Origin: CBDAPI01 sp965214465
Lineage (GTDB): Bacteria > Acidobacteriota > UBA6911 > RPQK01 > CBDAPI01
Assembly (NCBI GenBank): GCA_965214465.1
Contig: CBDCBX010000021.1
Coordinates: 1-64,000 of the forward strand
Reading direction: 5' to 3'
Length of the DNA stretch: 64,000 nt
In this document: positions 18,201 through 27,018 of the stretch, piece after piece
Numbering within the stretch: the stretch's first letter is position 1
Layout: every line of letters begins with the position of its first letter
The notes under the pieces: generated by a model
Seen by the model: the letters and a program-made list of their open reading frames with translations, nothing else
Databases searched by the model: none
Told to the model about the DNA's origin: nothing
Translations under genes and position numbers: made by a program

Positions 18201-18819
18201 TCATGACGGTTATCTGGATATTTATCTGGGTACAGGAAGTCCCTTCTTCGAGACCCTGACGCCCAACGTGATGCTTCGAAACGATAGCGGAAAGAGATTC
18301 CAGGACGTGACTACGTCGGGAGGTTTCGGGCATCTGCAAAAAGGACATGGAATCAGCTTCGCCGACATCGACAACGACGGCGACCAGGACATTTACCACC
18401 AGCTGGGAGGCTTCTATCCGGGCGACAAGTACAGCAATGCTCTGTTTCAGAATCCAGGCCACAACAATCGGTTTCTCTATCTGAAGCTGGTGGGAACGAA
18501 AAGCAACAGGGCGGCCTTCGGGACGCGAATCAAACTGGTCCTGGAGACTCCGGACGGTGTTCGAGAGGTTCATCGCGCCGTGGGGGCTGTGAGCAGCTTT
18601 GGGGGATCAACCCTGCGCCAGGAGATCGGACTGGGAAGGGCGAGCGGAATCAGCAGGCTCGAGGTGTGGTGGCCGACCTCAGGAATACGACAGGCGTTTG
18701 TGGACGTCCCTCTTGATCAATTGGTGCAGATTATCGAGACGGAGAAACATTTTCGGATTCTGCCACTGGTTCCGATCCGCCTGGGGGGCGTTGTCAAATT
18801 AACGAGCTTAGGACGGTGA
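15277..18819 (+). CDS. Exported parvulin-TPR-FG-GAP-ASPIC/UnbV protein
   Basis: About 1180 residues. I take GTG 15277 (AGG seven bases upstream); ATG 15283 is an alternative. An N-terminal hydrophobic segment ends in LLLLSCS, so it is probably a lipoprotein or secreted. Residues 35-125 look like a PpiC/parvulin domain (FPEMARRHSTHPTGPSGGYLG and GLGYAIILEL). Next come TPR helices to about residue 640, then a Cys-containing hinge (NCIGRHNPDSCLLPLKGGG). A seven-bladed FG-GAP/VCBS propeller follows, with repeated calcium loops such as DFDNDGDLDLYV, and a C-terminal ASPIC/UnbV domain (GTRIKLVLETPDG, EVWWPTSG). The function is unknown; the family is thought to bind surface polymers or partners. It begins a run with the TPR and ASPIC genes downstream. 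Confidence 0.85.
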   Translation: MPMDLMRRPLALSQILVSLLLLSCSILTGTAPAQIQEEKKVHLQIITLLTRQEQDEVFSRLEAGASFPEMARRHSTHPTGPSGGYLGVIQLNHLSQPLRDLVETMEEGSLARLVDPGLGYAIILELKPEQARSGAAQQPLDRGARLLREGSIDQALLELNQAVLLDPASAPSHLLLGWVQRRHGSPYRIQQSQAAFQEALRLDPTSSWTRLHLALLYVESGQLEEASAVLKTQTKAISESPVVLALTGEVARRLGHSKEAERVLGRALQLAPGLAAARVYLGLVYLDSNRLEEALQEIEAALQNASGWADFHSKAAGVSLQAGGEVSGPEAFRLDPPYAEARLSLARAYRLLGRPLEALDQLRPLKPFLITLPAHSVRRSTLRKWLQGMSFQAGLSYEALDARTDAVRLYYQALHYDENHGASHRRLANLLYERGFYTDSVAHAEQAEACGAPIGDSPLGRRIAEVKKSKISFPTQPGSETSVQSRFRGLAYQLHNSLDEYHGSLKIPLFQNLLGLPGLSREQSTDLHEKLSQELLKKGDIEGAIRHLDLALARSQSAQLYFRRGVTFLRQSEVKNCIGRHNPDSCLLPLKGGGLHQVRRPAENARKNFERYLELEPDSLAGRWLLNLTSMALGDYPDGVPEKYLIPPTAFESDYSIGRFPDIAPELGLDTFSLCGGSIVDDFDNDGFLDIVTSTSDPDGPLKFYRNLGNGRFENASSTSGVDQQLGGLNSIAADYDNDGDLDVLVLRGAWLFDQGRITNSLLRNNGDRTFTDVTRTAGLVEPALPTQAAAWGDFDNDGDLDLYVANEDRSEDPTSAEAYPSQLFRNNGNGTFTDIAGQAAVANYRYAKGVAAGDFDNDGDLDLYVSNVGRNRLYRNEGNGSFVDMAEELGVIEPIRRSFAAWFFDYNNDGWLDLFVSGYEASIENVARDYLGFPHGATRPRLYRNDGGKFTEVGKEVGLDHAYLPMGANFGDLDHDGYLDIYLGTGSPFFETLTPNVMLRNDSGKRFQDVTTSGGFGHLQKGHGISFADIDNDGDQDIYHQLGGFYPGDKYSNALFQNPGHNNRFLYLKLVGTKSNRAAFGTRIKLVLETPDGVREVHRAVGAVSSFGGSTLRQEIGLGRASGISRLEVWWPTSGIRQAFVDVPLDQLVQIIETEKHFRILPLVPIRLGGVVKLTSLGR

Positions 18820-18822
18820 AGT

Positions 18823-18970
18823 GTGGAGGAAGTTGGCATTGAGTGTTTTTCTGGCCCGGGCGACGGGTTGGCCCCGATTCTTGGGACGCGGCTCGGAGCA
18901 GGAGTCTATGTCCGGGTACGGAAAGAGGATGCAGAAGAGGCAAGAAGGCTAGCCGGCGGGAGTCCACATG
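18823..18970 (+). pseudogene. Possible DUF2007-like remnant
   Basis: A GTG at 18823, four bases after the previous stop, opens a frame with VEEVGIECFSGPGDG, GVYVRVRKEDAEEARRLAG. The pattern of a short alpha/beta unit ending V-x-V-x-x-E-DAEEARRL is characteristic of DUF2007 putative signal-transducing peptides. The frame then runs on inside the next gene without family resemblance, so only the first 50 residues or so are meaningful. It could be a fragment or an intact mini-domain overlapping the next start. Confidence 0.35.
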
Positions 18971-20635
18971 ACACGAAATCTAGTACTGGTCGCAGTCTTC
19001 ACGCCGACGCTCTCTACCCTTCTCCTGGGCCCGATTGGATGCTCCCCTCCGAGTCCGGCCTCTCCCAGCATCCCCCTGCTATCCGATTCTCTTCTCACGG
19101 CCTCTGAGCCGCAAGTTCGCCAGCAAATCCTACAGGCACATCAGAAAGCCCAGGAGGACCCGCACGCTACCAAGCAGGTTGGCCGAGTGGGGATGCTGCT
19201 TCATGCCTATGGGCACTTCGAGTCGGCTGCACTTTTTTACCGTTTCGCTGCCTCCCAGGCACCATCAGAGTTCCGCTGGATCTATTATCTCGGGCTAGTG
19301 GAAAGGGAATCCGGCCAACCTGAGATGGCCGCTCAGCGCTTCAAGCGGGCTTTGAGACTTCGCCCCGACAACCTTCCCACCAGGCTCCATCTAGGGACCA
19401 TTCTGACCGATCTGAACCGATCCGAGGAAAGCATTCCCCACCTTCAACGCATTCTGGAAAAGGGCCGGGACAATCCGCTGGCTCACTACGAGCTGGGCCG
19501 TGCCTACACCCAACAGAACCGGGATGATGATGCCCGTGAGAGTTTTGTGCGGGCCTGTGAACTGGCTCCTGACTTCGGAGCGGCTCAATATGCTCTTGCC
19601 CTCTCCTATCGCAACCGGGGCGACGCACCAGGATACGAGCGTCATGCCGCCTTATTTAAGGCGTATAATGACAGTCGGCCCGCTCTGGATGATCGTCTTC
19701 AGGGCGCGATCTCGGAGCTACGTGTAGGCGCCGTTGCCCACTTTGACAAAGCACGCCAACGTCAGGCAGAGGGGCGGAATGAGGAGGCCATTGCGGAGTA
19801 TCGGAAGGCGCTTCGGATCCGGCCCGACCATCCCACGGCACATTCCAATCTGATGGGCCTGTTCCTGCATCTGGGGCGGCTGGATGAGGCCGAGCAGCAG
19901 TATCGGGTGTGTCTTGAATTGAACCCAGACATTGCGGAGATGCACTACAACTACGGAATCCTGTTGCGAGCCAGGGGCCAGCCAGAACAGGCAATCGTGG
20001 CCTTTGAGAGGGCCCTCGATATCAATCCATCCTATGCCGACGCCCACAGCAATCTGGCGCTGTTGCTGGCTGGATTGGACCAGGGTTCACGGGCCACTAC
20101 CCATCTTCGGAAAACACTGGAGATCGATCGAAACCACCGACTAGCTCGCTATAACCTGGCCAGGCTGCTGCTCCAGAAAGGCGAAACCAGCGAGTCGATT
20201 CAGTTGCTGTCTGGAGCATTGAGCGAAGAAGACGATAAGACAGCGGCCATTGAGGCTTTGCTGGCGAACGCCTACTCTACCGCCGGGCAATTGCGGGAAG
20301 CGGAAGGGCACGGCCGTCGGGCCGTCAGCCTGGCCGAGAAGTACCGGCAGGTTGATCTGGCTTGGACTGCTCGATACAGCCTAGGTAGAAATCTCTTCTT
20401 CATGCGAAAGTATCGCGAAACCATCGATCTACTCAGTCCCGCTGCTGAATCCGAGGACGATCGAACTCCGTCTCTCCTTCTTCTCTTGGCCAGCTGCTAC
20501 TCCCGGGTCGGCAATCAGGAACTGGCTACTCAGCATGCCGCAAGAGCTCTAAATCTGGCCAGACGCCATGGCCAGCAGGAACTGGCGGCCACAATTGAAC
20601 AGGTCCTCGGCATGGCCAATGGCGACAGGCAATGA
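18968..20635 (+). CDS. Exported TPR-repeat protein
   Basis: 555 residues from ATG 18968. The N-terminus has a hydrophobic stretch ending TLLLGPIGCS, compatible with a lipoprotein signal peptide. The remainder is almost entirely TPR repeats: YYLGLVERESGQPEMAAQRF, LAHYELGRAYTQQNRDD, AHSNLMGLFLHLGRLDEAEQ, MHYNYGILLRARGQPEQA, AHSNLALLLAGLDQG and more, about ten or eleven repeats. TPR solenoids are protein-binding scaffolds. Its stop overlaps the start of the next ASPIC gene by ATGA, so the two are translationally coupled and likely work together outside the cytoplasmic membrane. Confidence 0.85.
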   Translation: MTRNLVLVAVFTPTLSTLLLGPIGCSPPSPASPSIPLLSDSLLTASEPQVRQQILQAHQKAQEDPHATKQVGRVGMLLHAYGHFESAALFYRFAASQAPSEFRWIYYLGLVERESGQPEMAAQRFKRALRLRPDNLPTRLHLGTILTDLNRSEESIPHLQRILEKGRDNPLAHYELGRAYTQQNRDDDARESFVRACELAPDFGAAQYALALSYRNRGDAPGYERHAALFKAYNDSRPALDDRLQGAISELRVGAVAHFDKARQRQAEGRNEEAIAEYRKALRIRPDHPTAHSNLMGLFLHLGRLDEAEQQYRVCLELNPDIAEMHYNYGILLRARGQPEQAIVAFERALDINPSYADAHSNLALLLAGLDQGSRATTHLRKTLEIDRNHRLARYNLARLLLQKGETSESIQLLSGALSEEDDKTAAIEALLANAYSTAGQLREAEGHGRRAVSLAEKYRQVDLAWTARYSLGRNLFFMRKYRETIDLLSPAAESEDDRTPSLLLLLASCYSRVGNQELATQHAARALNLARRHGQQELAATIEQVLGMANGDRQ

Positions 20636-22416
20636 TCGAACCCCTACCTCACTTCTTCCGGGTGAATCCTCTTCGAGCTGCAGCGAGAAACCGGGTGATC
20701 GTCAGGACCTTGCTCCACGGCCTTGCCATGTTGCTTCTCACCGTGAGTTGCGTTGATTCCGAGATCGGGAAGGTGCCTGTGGCTGAACCTGAACTGGAGA
20801 AACCGGCTCAGTACCGGGAAGCGGCCGAGTCAGTGGGCATCCTCTTTCGTCATGACCGGGGAGCCCGGGGGGATTTTCACCTGCCCGAGATCATGGGATC
20901 CGGAGCTGCCCTGTTCGACTACGATTCGGACGGCGACCTGGACGTCTACCTGATCCAGAGTGGGGTGTTGGACCCGGAGGAGGGCCCGTCCAAAGGTGGA
21001 GTAGCGAAGGAAGGCGCTTCTTATCCCACCTCCAACCGTATGTTCCGCAACTGGCTGGTCGAAAAGGGAGTGCTCGAGTTTGAAGATGTGACGGATCGGT
21101 CGGGTCTGGGGGATACGGGCTACGGTATGGGCGTGGCAGTTGGGGATATCGAAGGTGACGGAGATCTTGACCTGTATGTCACCAATGTGGGATCGAATGT
21201 TCTCTTTCGAAACAACGGAGACGGAACCTTCTCAGATATCACTCAATCCTCGGGAACCGACGATCCTCGCTGGAACGTCAGCGCTTCCTTCTTCGATTAC
21301 GATCTCGACCAGGATCTGGACCTGTTTGTGACCGCTTATGTCGACTTCACGCCGGGCCCGCTGGACTGCTTCCATCCCTCGGGGGCACGCGATTACTGTA
21401 GCCCCAAGGTGTATCGCCCAATCGTGGATCGACTCTTCGAAAACCGGGGAGGGAGCTTCCGGGACGTTACTCAATCGTTGGGGATGGGGGGGACCTTTGG
21501 CGCCGGTCTGGGCGTCGCCTGCAGTGACTTCAATGGAGACGGCTGGACCGATGTTTTCGTGGCCAACGACGGGACACCAAATCAACTCTGGATCAATCAA
21601 GGGGGTGAATCCTTCGTGGATCGTGGTTTGATCTCGGGTACGGCCTACAACGCCATGGCGGAGACGGAAGCGGGAATGGGAATCGCGGCCGGCGACTTTG
21701 ACCAGGACGGAGACGACGATCTGTTTCTGACCCATCTCATCCGGGAAACGAACACTCTGTATGAAAACGACGGCACTGGAAGCTTTCTCGATGTCACCAC
21801 CGACTACGGCCTGGGCAGTATGAGTCTACGGATGACCGGCTTTGGGACCCGGTGGCTGGACTTTGATCACGATGGAGACTTGGATCTTTTCGCCGGAAAT
21901 GGGGCCGTCGCCGCAGTCGAGTCACTCCTGGGGCAGCCCTTCCCCTTCCATCAGCCCAATCAGCTGCTCCGTCGTGAGGCGTCGGGCTTTCGCGTTCTCG
22001 GTCCCGATTCCGGCGTCGGAAGCGTCATCGAGACGACTCGGGGTGCTGCCTTCGGAGACGTGGACAATGACGGAGACATCGACATTCTTCTCAACAACAA
22101 CAGCGGTCCGACCAGACTGCTGCTCAATCAGACGGATTCCTCCGGACACTGGATTCAGTTCGCTCTAAAGGGGAGGCAAAACCGCCATGGAGTGGGTGCC
22201 CGGGTGGTCGTGACGCTGGAAAACGGCAGGCAACTCTGGAGACACGTTCAGAGTGACGGGAGCTATGCCAGCGCCAGTGATCTGCGGGTTCATTTTGGTG
22301 TAGGAAAGGAGCGGGTTGTAAAAAGCGTCGAGATCCGGTGGCCTTCCGGCAAAGTTCGTGTCCTGAAACACGTTGAGGTAGACCAGATTCTGAGAGTGAA
22401 AGAACCGGCATCGTAG
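20632..22416 (+). CDS. CRTAC1-family FG-GAP/ASPIC-UnbV lipoprotein
   Basis: 594 residues, start overlapping the previous stop (ATGA at 20632-20635). A hydrophobic segment ends in LLLTVSC, a lipobox. From residue 65 come FG-GAP/VCBS blades with calcium loops (FDYDSDGDLDVYLIQ, DIEGDGDLDLYV, DFNGDGWTDVFVAND, DFDQDGDDDLFLTH, DVDNDGDIDILLNNN). A Cys-containing insertion CFHPSGARDYCSPKVY is typical of this family. The C-terminal ASPIC/UnbV domain (GVGARVVVTLENGR, VEIRWPSGKVRVLK) closes the protein. The fold is a beta-propeller; the biochemical role is unproven. It pairs with the coupled TPR protein upstream. Confidence 0.88.
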   Translation: MIEPLPHFFRVNPLRAAARNRVIVRTLLHGLAMLLLTVSCVDSEIGKVPVAEPELEKPAQYREAAESVGILFRHDRGARGDFHLPEIMGSGAALFDYDSDGDLDVYLIQSGVLDPEEGPSKGGVAKEGASYPTSNRMFRNWLVEKGVLEFEDVTDRSGLGDTGYGMGVAVGDIEGDGDLDLYVTNVGSNVLFRNNGDGTFSDITQSSGTDDPRWNVSASFFDYDLDQDLDLFVTAYVDFTPGPLDCFHPSGARDYCSPKVYRPIVDRLFENRGGSFRDVTQSLGMGGTFGAGLGVACSDFNGDGWTDVFVANDGTPNQLWINQGGESFVDRGLISGTAYNAMAETEAGMGIAAGDFDQDGDDDLFLTHLIRETNTLYENDGTGSFLDVTTDYGLGSMSLRMTGFGTRWLDFDHDGDLDLFAGNGAVAAVESLLGQPFPFHQPNQLLRREASGFRVLGPDSGVGSVIETTRGAAFGDVDNDGDIDILLNNNSGPTRLLLNQTDSSGHWIQFALKGRQNRHGVGARVVVTLENGRQLWRHVQSDGSYASASDLRVHFGVGKERVVKSVEIRWPSGKVRVLKHVEVDQILRVKEPAS

Positions 22417-22541
22417 CGACAAGGCGGTGGGAAGCGGGGCTGGGTTGTCGTGAGAGAAGCGCTTCAGCAGGGGATCTTCGCGCGGTCGGTCATCTGCTAT
22501 GCTTTCTGCTGACAAACTTCCCTTGAAATGGTGAGTGCCGC

Positions 22542-24440
22542 ATGGACTACGATGATGTTTACAAGCGATCTCTCAGCTGTCCTGACCAATTCTGGTCCGA
22601 GGCAGCCAACGCCGTCGACTGGAGCCGGCGTTGGGATTCCGTTCTCGACGATACAGAGGCCCCCTTTTACCGCTGGTTTGCCGGGGGGGAACTCAACAGC
22701 TGTCACAATGCCCTTGACCGACACGTCGATTCAGGTCGTGGCAACCAGGCGGCATTGATATACGACAGCCCGAGCACTGGCGTCAAGGAGCAATACACCT
22801 ATTCACAGTTGCGTGATGAGGTAGCCAAGTTCGCCGGTGTCCTGGCCGGGCTGGGAGTCAACAGGGGCGATCGCGTATTGATCTACATGCCCATGGTCCC
22901 TGAGGCAGTCATCGCCATTCTCGCATGTGCGCGGATCGGGGCGGTCCACTCAGTGGTCTTCGGGGGCTTCGCCGCCAACGAGCTGGCCCTTCGAATAGAC
23001 GACGCTCGACCCGGGGTGATCGTTGCTGCCTCCTGCGGTATCGAGCCAAACCGGATCGTTTCCTACAAGCCTCTCCTGGATGAGGCGATCGAGTTGTCAA
23101 CCCACGAGCTGCGCGCATGTATCGTTCTGCAAAGGGATGAGGAGCGGGCAAGGCTGATGGAAGGCCGGGACTTTGACTGGCACCAAATGATGGCGAAGGC
23201 CGTGCCGGCACCCTGCACGCCTGTAGCAGCAACCGACCCGCTCTACGTTCTCTATACGTCCGGTACTACGGGGAAACCAAAGGGAGTCGTCCGCGACAAT
23301 GGCGGTCACGCCGTCTCCTTGCAGTGGAGCATGAAATATATCTATGGTGTTGAGCCGGGCGATGTTTTCTGGGCGGCGTCGGATATCGGCTGGGTGGTAG
23401 GACATTCCTACATCATTTACGGCCCGCTCTTCCACGGCTGCACAACGATCCTTTATGAAGGCAAGCCCGTCGGCACTCCCGACCCGGGTGCCTACTGGAG
23501 AGTGATCTCTGAGTATGGCGTGAAGGTGCTATTTACCGCTCCGACCGCCTTCCGAGCGATTAAGAGTGACGACCCGGACGGAAAGTATCTCGAGAAATAC
23601 GATCTGGGCGGTTTTCGTCACCTCTTCCTAGCAGGTGAACGTTGCGATCCGGACACGTTGGAGTGGGCTGCTGCCAAACTGAATGTTCCAGTCATCGATC
23701 ACTGGTGGCAGACGGAAACAGGCTGGCCGATCGCTGCCAACCCTTTAGGGATTGAGTTGCTGCCGATCAAGCCGGGCTCCCCCGCGCGCAGCATGCCGGG
23801 ATACCGGGTACAGGTACTGGATGAGACCGGCAAGGAAGCACCGGCGGGGGAAATCGGCAACATCGTCATCAAGCTTCCCCTGCCCCCCGGCTGCCTGCCT
23901 ACTCTATGGCAAAACGATCAGGGCTTTGTCAGCTCATATCTCCAGCGTTATCCTGGTTACTACTTGACCGGTGATGCGGGCTTCAAGGATGGAGATGATT
24001 ACCTCTGGATCATGAGCCGTATCGATGACGTGATCAATGTGGCGGGCCATCGCCTCTCCACCGGTGCCATCGAGGAGGCGATTGCTTCCCACCCCGATGT
24101 CGCGGAGTGCGCTGTCTTCGGGGTTGCAGATCCGCTCAAGGGAGAGGTGCCGATGGGACTGCTTGTCCTGCAATCGGGAGTCAGCCGCGATCACGACCTG
24201 ATCATCTCCGAGACCATCCAGCTGGTTCGTGACAGAATCGGCCCGGTCGCTGCCTTTAAGTCGGCTGTGGTGGTGGCACGGCTTCCCAAGACACGTTCGG
24301 GGAAGATACTCCGAGGAACCATGAGGGAGATCGCCAACGGTGGACAATACCAGGTCCCGGCAACGATCGACGAGCCGACGATACTTGATGAAATCTCTCG
24401 AGCGCTGCAGAAAGTGGGCTATCCCCGTGCACAAAGTTGA
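22542..24440 (+). CDS. prpE: Propionyl-CoA synthetase-like acyl-CoA ligase (PrpE/ACSS3 type)
   Basis: 632 residues. It is an ANL-superfamily enzyme that adenylates a short-chain carboxylate and transfers it to CoA. The P-loop motif YTSGTTGKPKG is at 238-248, followed by GVVRDNGGHAV and the WWQTETGWPI adenylate-binding motif, YYLTGDAGFKDGDDYLWIMSRIDDVINVAGHR and the catalytic Lys588 in PKTRSGKILRG. The RDNGGH and HSYIIYGPL signatures favour propionyl-CoA synthetase over acetyl-CoA synthetase. Substrate assignment is by family only. It precedes an APH-fold kinase and a class III PLP enzyme on the same strand, so it may activate an acid product of that pathway. Confidence 0.85.
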   Translation: MDYDDVYKRSLSCPDQFWSEAANAVDWSRRWDSVLDDTEAPFYRWFAGGELNSCHNALDRHVDSGRGNQAALIYDSPSTGVKEQYTYSQLRDEVAKFAGVLAGLGVNRGDRVLIYMPMVPEAVIAILACARIGAVHSVVFGGFAANELALRIDDARPGVIVAASCGIEPNRIVSYKPLLDEAIELSTHELRACIVLQRDEERARLMEGRDFDWHQMMAKAVPAPCTPVAATDPLYVLYTSGTTGKPKGVVRDNGGHAVSLQWSMKYIYGVEPGDVFWAASDIGWVVGHSYIIYGPLFHGCTTILYEGKPVGTPDPGAYWRVISEYGVKVLFTAPTAFRAIKSDDPDGKYLEKYDLGGFRHLFLAGERCDPDTLEWAAAKLNVPVIDHWWQTETGWPIAANPLGIELLPIKPGSPARSMPGYRVQVLDETGKEAPAGEIGNIVIKLPLPPGCLPTLWQNDQGFVSSYLQRYPGYYLTGDAGFKDGDDYLWIMSRIDDVINVAGHRLSTGAIEEAIASHPDVAECAVFGVADPLKGEVPMGLLVLQSGVSRDHDLIISETIQLVRDRIGPVAAFKSAVVVARLPKTRSGKILRGTMREIANGGQYQVPATIDEPTILDEISRALQKVGYPRAQS

Positions 24441-24513
24441 CTGGAGTGTAGGTGATGTTGAAAGCAGATCATTTAAGGACTCTGCCTGTTATTGAGATGG
24501 GACCGAGATCCAA

Positions 24514-25524
24514 GTGAGCACAGCCGACCGTCTGGAACAGGCCGAGCACCAATCCGCGCTGGCGGATGCCGTGCGACAACTGTACGAATTGCCCGGTGAC
24601 ACTGCAGTGTCACTGATCAATCATTCGGAAAACTTAACCTACAGGCTGGACGAGCCTTCGGGTCCAAAGAGTGTCTTGAGAGTTCATCGGCTCGGCTACC
24701 AGTCCCACAGCAACATCCTCTCTGAGATCATGTGGATGGACGCGTTGCGACAGGATGCCGACATCGAAACACCTCATGCAATGGCCGGCCCCGATGGCCA
24801 GCTAGTGCAGGAAATTCAGGTCCTTGGCGCTCGAAAGCGATGGTGCGTCCGATTCCAGTGGATTGAAGGGGAAACGCCCGAGGAGACCGACCAATTTGAG
24901 GAACTAATCGAACCATTCGGTCAACTGGGGGAGGTGACCGCCCGCCTTCACCAGCACGCCAGGAAATGGACCCCTCCAGACAACTTTGTTCGCCAGCGCT
25001 GGGATGATCAGGGAACCATCGGCAAGAACCCCATATGGGGCCACTTCATCGAGGGGCCGGCTCTGAGCAGTGGGGACAAGCAGCTGCTCAACGACTGTGC
25101 CGATGCCGTCAGGATGCGACTCCGTCGTTTCGGCCAGGCACCGGATCGATTCGGCTTGATCCACGCCGACATGAGATTGGCCAATCTTATGTTCCACGAG
25201 GGAAACATCCAGGTCATCGATTTCGATGACTGCGGTTCAGGCTGGTTCCTCTATGATCTGGGGACAGCTCTGAGCTTCATGGAAGATCGCCCCGACGTAC
25301 CTGAACTGGTCGCCGCCTGGGTTCGCGGATACCGCAAAGTCCTGGCCCTGTCGGAAGAGGAAGAAGATGTGATCCCTACGTTCATTGTGCTTCGTCGACT
25401 GACTCTCCTGGGTTGGGCCGCTTCCCGCGGTAAGACAGGCGGATTGGCGCAGGAACTGGGCGAGCCGTTTTCAAGAGGCACTTGCATGCTTGCGAAACAG
25501 TACCTTCAGGAGGTTGCCTCTTGA
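24514..25524 (+). CDS. APH-family small-molecule kinase
   Basis: 336 residues from a GTG at 24514. The kinase fold is recognisable by the Brenner-type motif IHADMRLANLM (His217, catalytic Asp219, Asn224) and the metal-binding VIDFDDCG about 12 residues later. An N-lobe segment (SENLTYRL, SVLRVHR) supplies the ATP-binding Lys/Arg. The APH family includes antibiotic kinases, choline, homoserine and hydroxylysine kinases. The gene lies 27 bases before a class III PLP enzyme, an arrangement like the hydroxylysine-kinase and phosphohydroxylysine phospho-lyase partnership, so phosphorylation of an amino-alcohol substrate is a reasonable inference. Resistance is less likely. Confidence 0.8.
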   Translation: MSTADRLEQAEHQSALADAVRQLYELPGDTAVSLINHSENLTYRLDEPSGPKSVLRVHRLGYQSHSNILSEIMWMDALRQDADIETPHAMAGPDGQLVQEIQVLGARKRWCVRFQWIEGETPEETDQFEELIEPFGQLGEVTARLHQHARKWTPPDNFVRQRWDDQGTIGKNPIWGHFIEGPALSSGDKQLLNDCADAVRMRLRRFGQAPDRFGLIHADMRLANLMFHEGNIQVIDFDDCGSGWFLYDLGTALSFMEDRPDVPELVAAWVRGYRKVLALSEEEEDVIPTFIVLRRLTLLGWAASRGKTGGLAQELGEPFSRGTCMLAKQYLQEVAS

Positions 25525-25551
25525 TCAGTCGATCCCGTAAGAGAGGGGACA

Positions 25552-26988
25552 ATGAGCGAGGCCAAGCAACGCTTTCTTGATCAGTCCAAGAAATACTGGA
25601 ACCCGCACAAGACGGCTTTCTGGCAGCAGTCGAGCCAGGATCTGGTCATAGATCGAAGAGATCAGTACTTTCTCTATGACATGGACGGGATGAGGCTGAT
25701 CGACGTCCACCTCAACGGCGGCACGTACAATCTGGGCCACCGGAACCCGGAAGTGATCCAGGTGCTCATCGAAGCAATGGATCACTTCGACATCGGCAAC
25801 CACCACTTTCCATCACTTGCAAGAACCAGACTGGCAGAGGAACTGTGCCGGCTCACTCCCGGGGATCTTCAGTACACGGTCTTTGCCAGCGGCGGTGCTG
25901 AAGCCGTTGACATCGCTTTGAAGACTGCCCGCAACGCCAGTGGACGACGCAAGATTGTGTCGGTCATCAAGGCCTACCACGGCCATACCGGCCTGGCGGT
26001 GCAAACGGGGGACCCTCGCTTCTCTGACATCTTCTTGAGCGAAGATACAACCGGGGATTTCGTCAAAGTTCCCTTCAACGACCTGGAGGCCATGGAGTCG
26101 GCTCTGAAAGGCGAAGACGTCGCGGCGGTGATCATGGAAAGCATTCCTGCGACCTACGGCTTTCCTCTGCCCATGGAAGGCTACCTGGAGACGACCAAGC
26201 AGCTGTGTGAACAATACGGAATTCTTTACATCGCTGACGAAGTGCAGACCGGCCTGATGAGGACAGGTAAACTCTGGTGCATTGAGCACCACGGCATCGA
26301 GCCGGACATTCTGGTCACGGCGAAGGGACTCAGCGGCGGTATCTACCCGATCGCAGCAACTGTGGTGAGCGCCCGGCACGCACAGTGGCTGCACGAGGAC
26401 GGCTTCGCCCACATGTCGAGTTTTGGCGGTGCCGAGTTGGGTTGCCTTGTGGCCATGAAGGTCCTGGAAATCTCAACCCGGCCGGAGACCATCGAGAACG
26501 TACGGCTGATCAGCCAGTACATGCGAGAGAAACTGGACCAGATCCGGTCCGACTATGAGGACTTCTTCGTCGGTATTCGTCAAAAGGGCCTGGTCATGGG
26601 GCTGGAATTCGCTCACCCTACGGGTGCCATGTCAGTTTCCTCAGCACTCTACCAAAATGGAGTGTGGGCGATTTTTTCCACCCTTGATCCGCAGGTCCTC
26701 CAGTTCAAACCAGGCATTCTCTGCAGCCGGGACCTGGCCGACGAAATCCTGGAGGGATTGCACGCCGCTGTAGGCCAGGCTCGGGCCGAATTGTTCGACA
26801 AGAAAGCCCGCTCCATCGCTCCCCGGAAGTACTCCCCTATGGCGCAGCCGGCCAAAGACTTTGTCTGCGAAGAGGATGTCCGGCAGGCAGTTCGTACCGG
26901 AAGTCGAATCGTGGTGAGTACTCGAACGATCATCACCCCTTCCGCGAGGGATGCCGAGCAGGGCCGAAACATTTTCGTCTGGGATTAG
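25552..26988 (+). CDS. Class III PLP-dependent aminotransferase or phospho-lyase
   Basis: 478 residues. The fold-type I PLP enzyme signature is clear: FASGGAEAVDIALKTAR binds phosphate, DEVQTGLMRTG carries the PLP Asp, and Lys258 in TAKGLSGG is the Schiff-base residue. The family uses omega-amino acids or, in the AGXT2L branch, phosphorylated amino alcohols. The preceding APH-type kinase favours the phospho-lyase option (eliminating phosphate and ammonia), but the sequence alone does not decide it. A C-terminal extension of about 50 residues (RKYSPMAQPAKDF through IFVWD) goes beyond the usual family end. Confidence 0.85.
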   Translation: MSEAKQRFLDQSKKYWNPHKTAFWQQSSQDLVIDRRDQYFLYDMDGMRLIDVHLNGGTYNLGHRNPEVIQVLIEAMDHFDIGNHHFPSLARTRLAEELCRLTPGDLQYTVFASGGAEAVDIALKTARNASGRRKIVSVIKAYHGHTGLAVQTGDPRFSDIFLSEDTTGDFVKVPFNDLEAMESALKGEDVAAVIMESIPATYGFPLPMEGYLETTKQLCEQYGILYIADEVQTGLMRTGKLWCIEHHGIEPDILVTAKGLSGGIYPIAATVVSARHAQWLHEDGFAHMSSFGGAELGCLVAMKVLEISTRPETIENVRLISQYMREKLDQIRSDYEDFFVGIRQKGLVMGLEFAHPTGAMSVSSALYQNGVWAIFSTLDPQVLQFKPGILCSRDLADEILEGLHAAVGQARAELFDKKARSIAPRKYSPMAQPAKDFVCEEDVRQAVRTGSRIVVSTRTIITPSARDAEQGRNIFVWD

Positions 26989-27018
26989 CAGCATTTTCAG
27001 GAGTTGCGTCCGGTAGGG

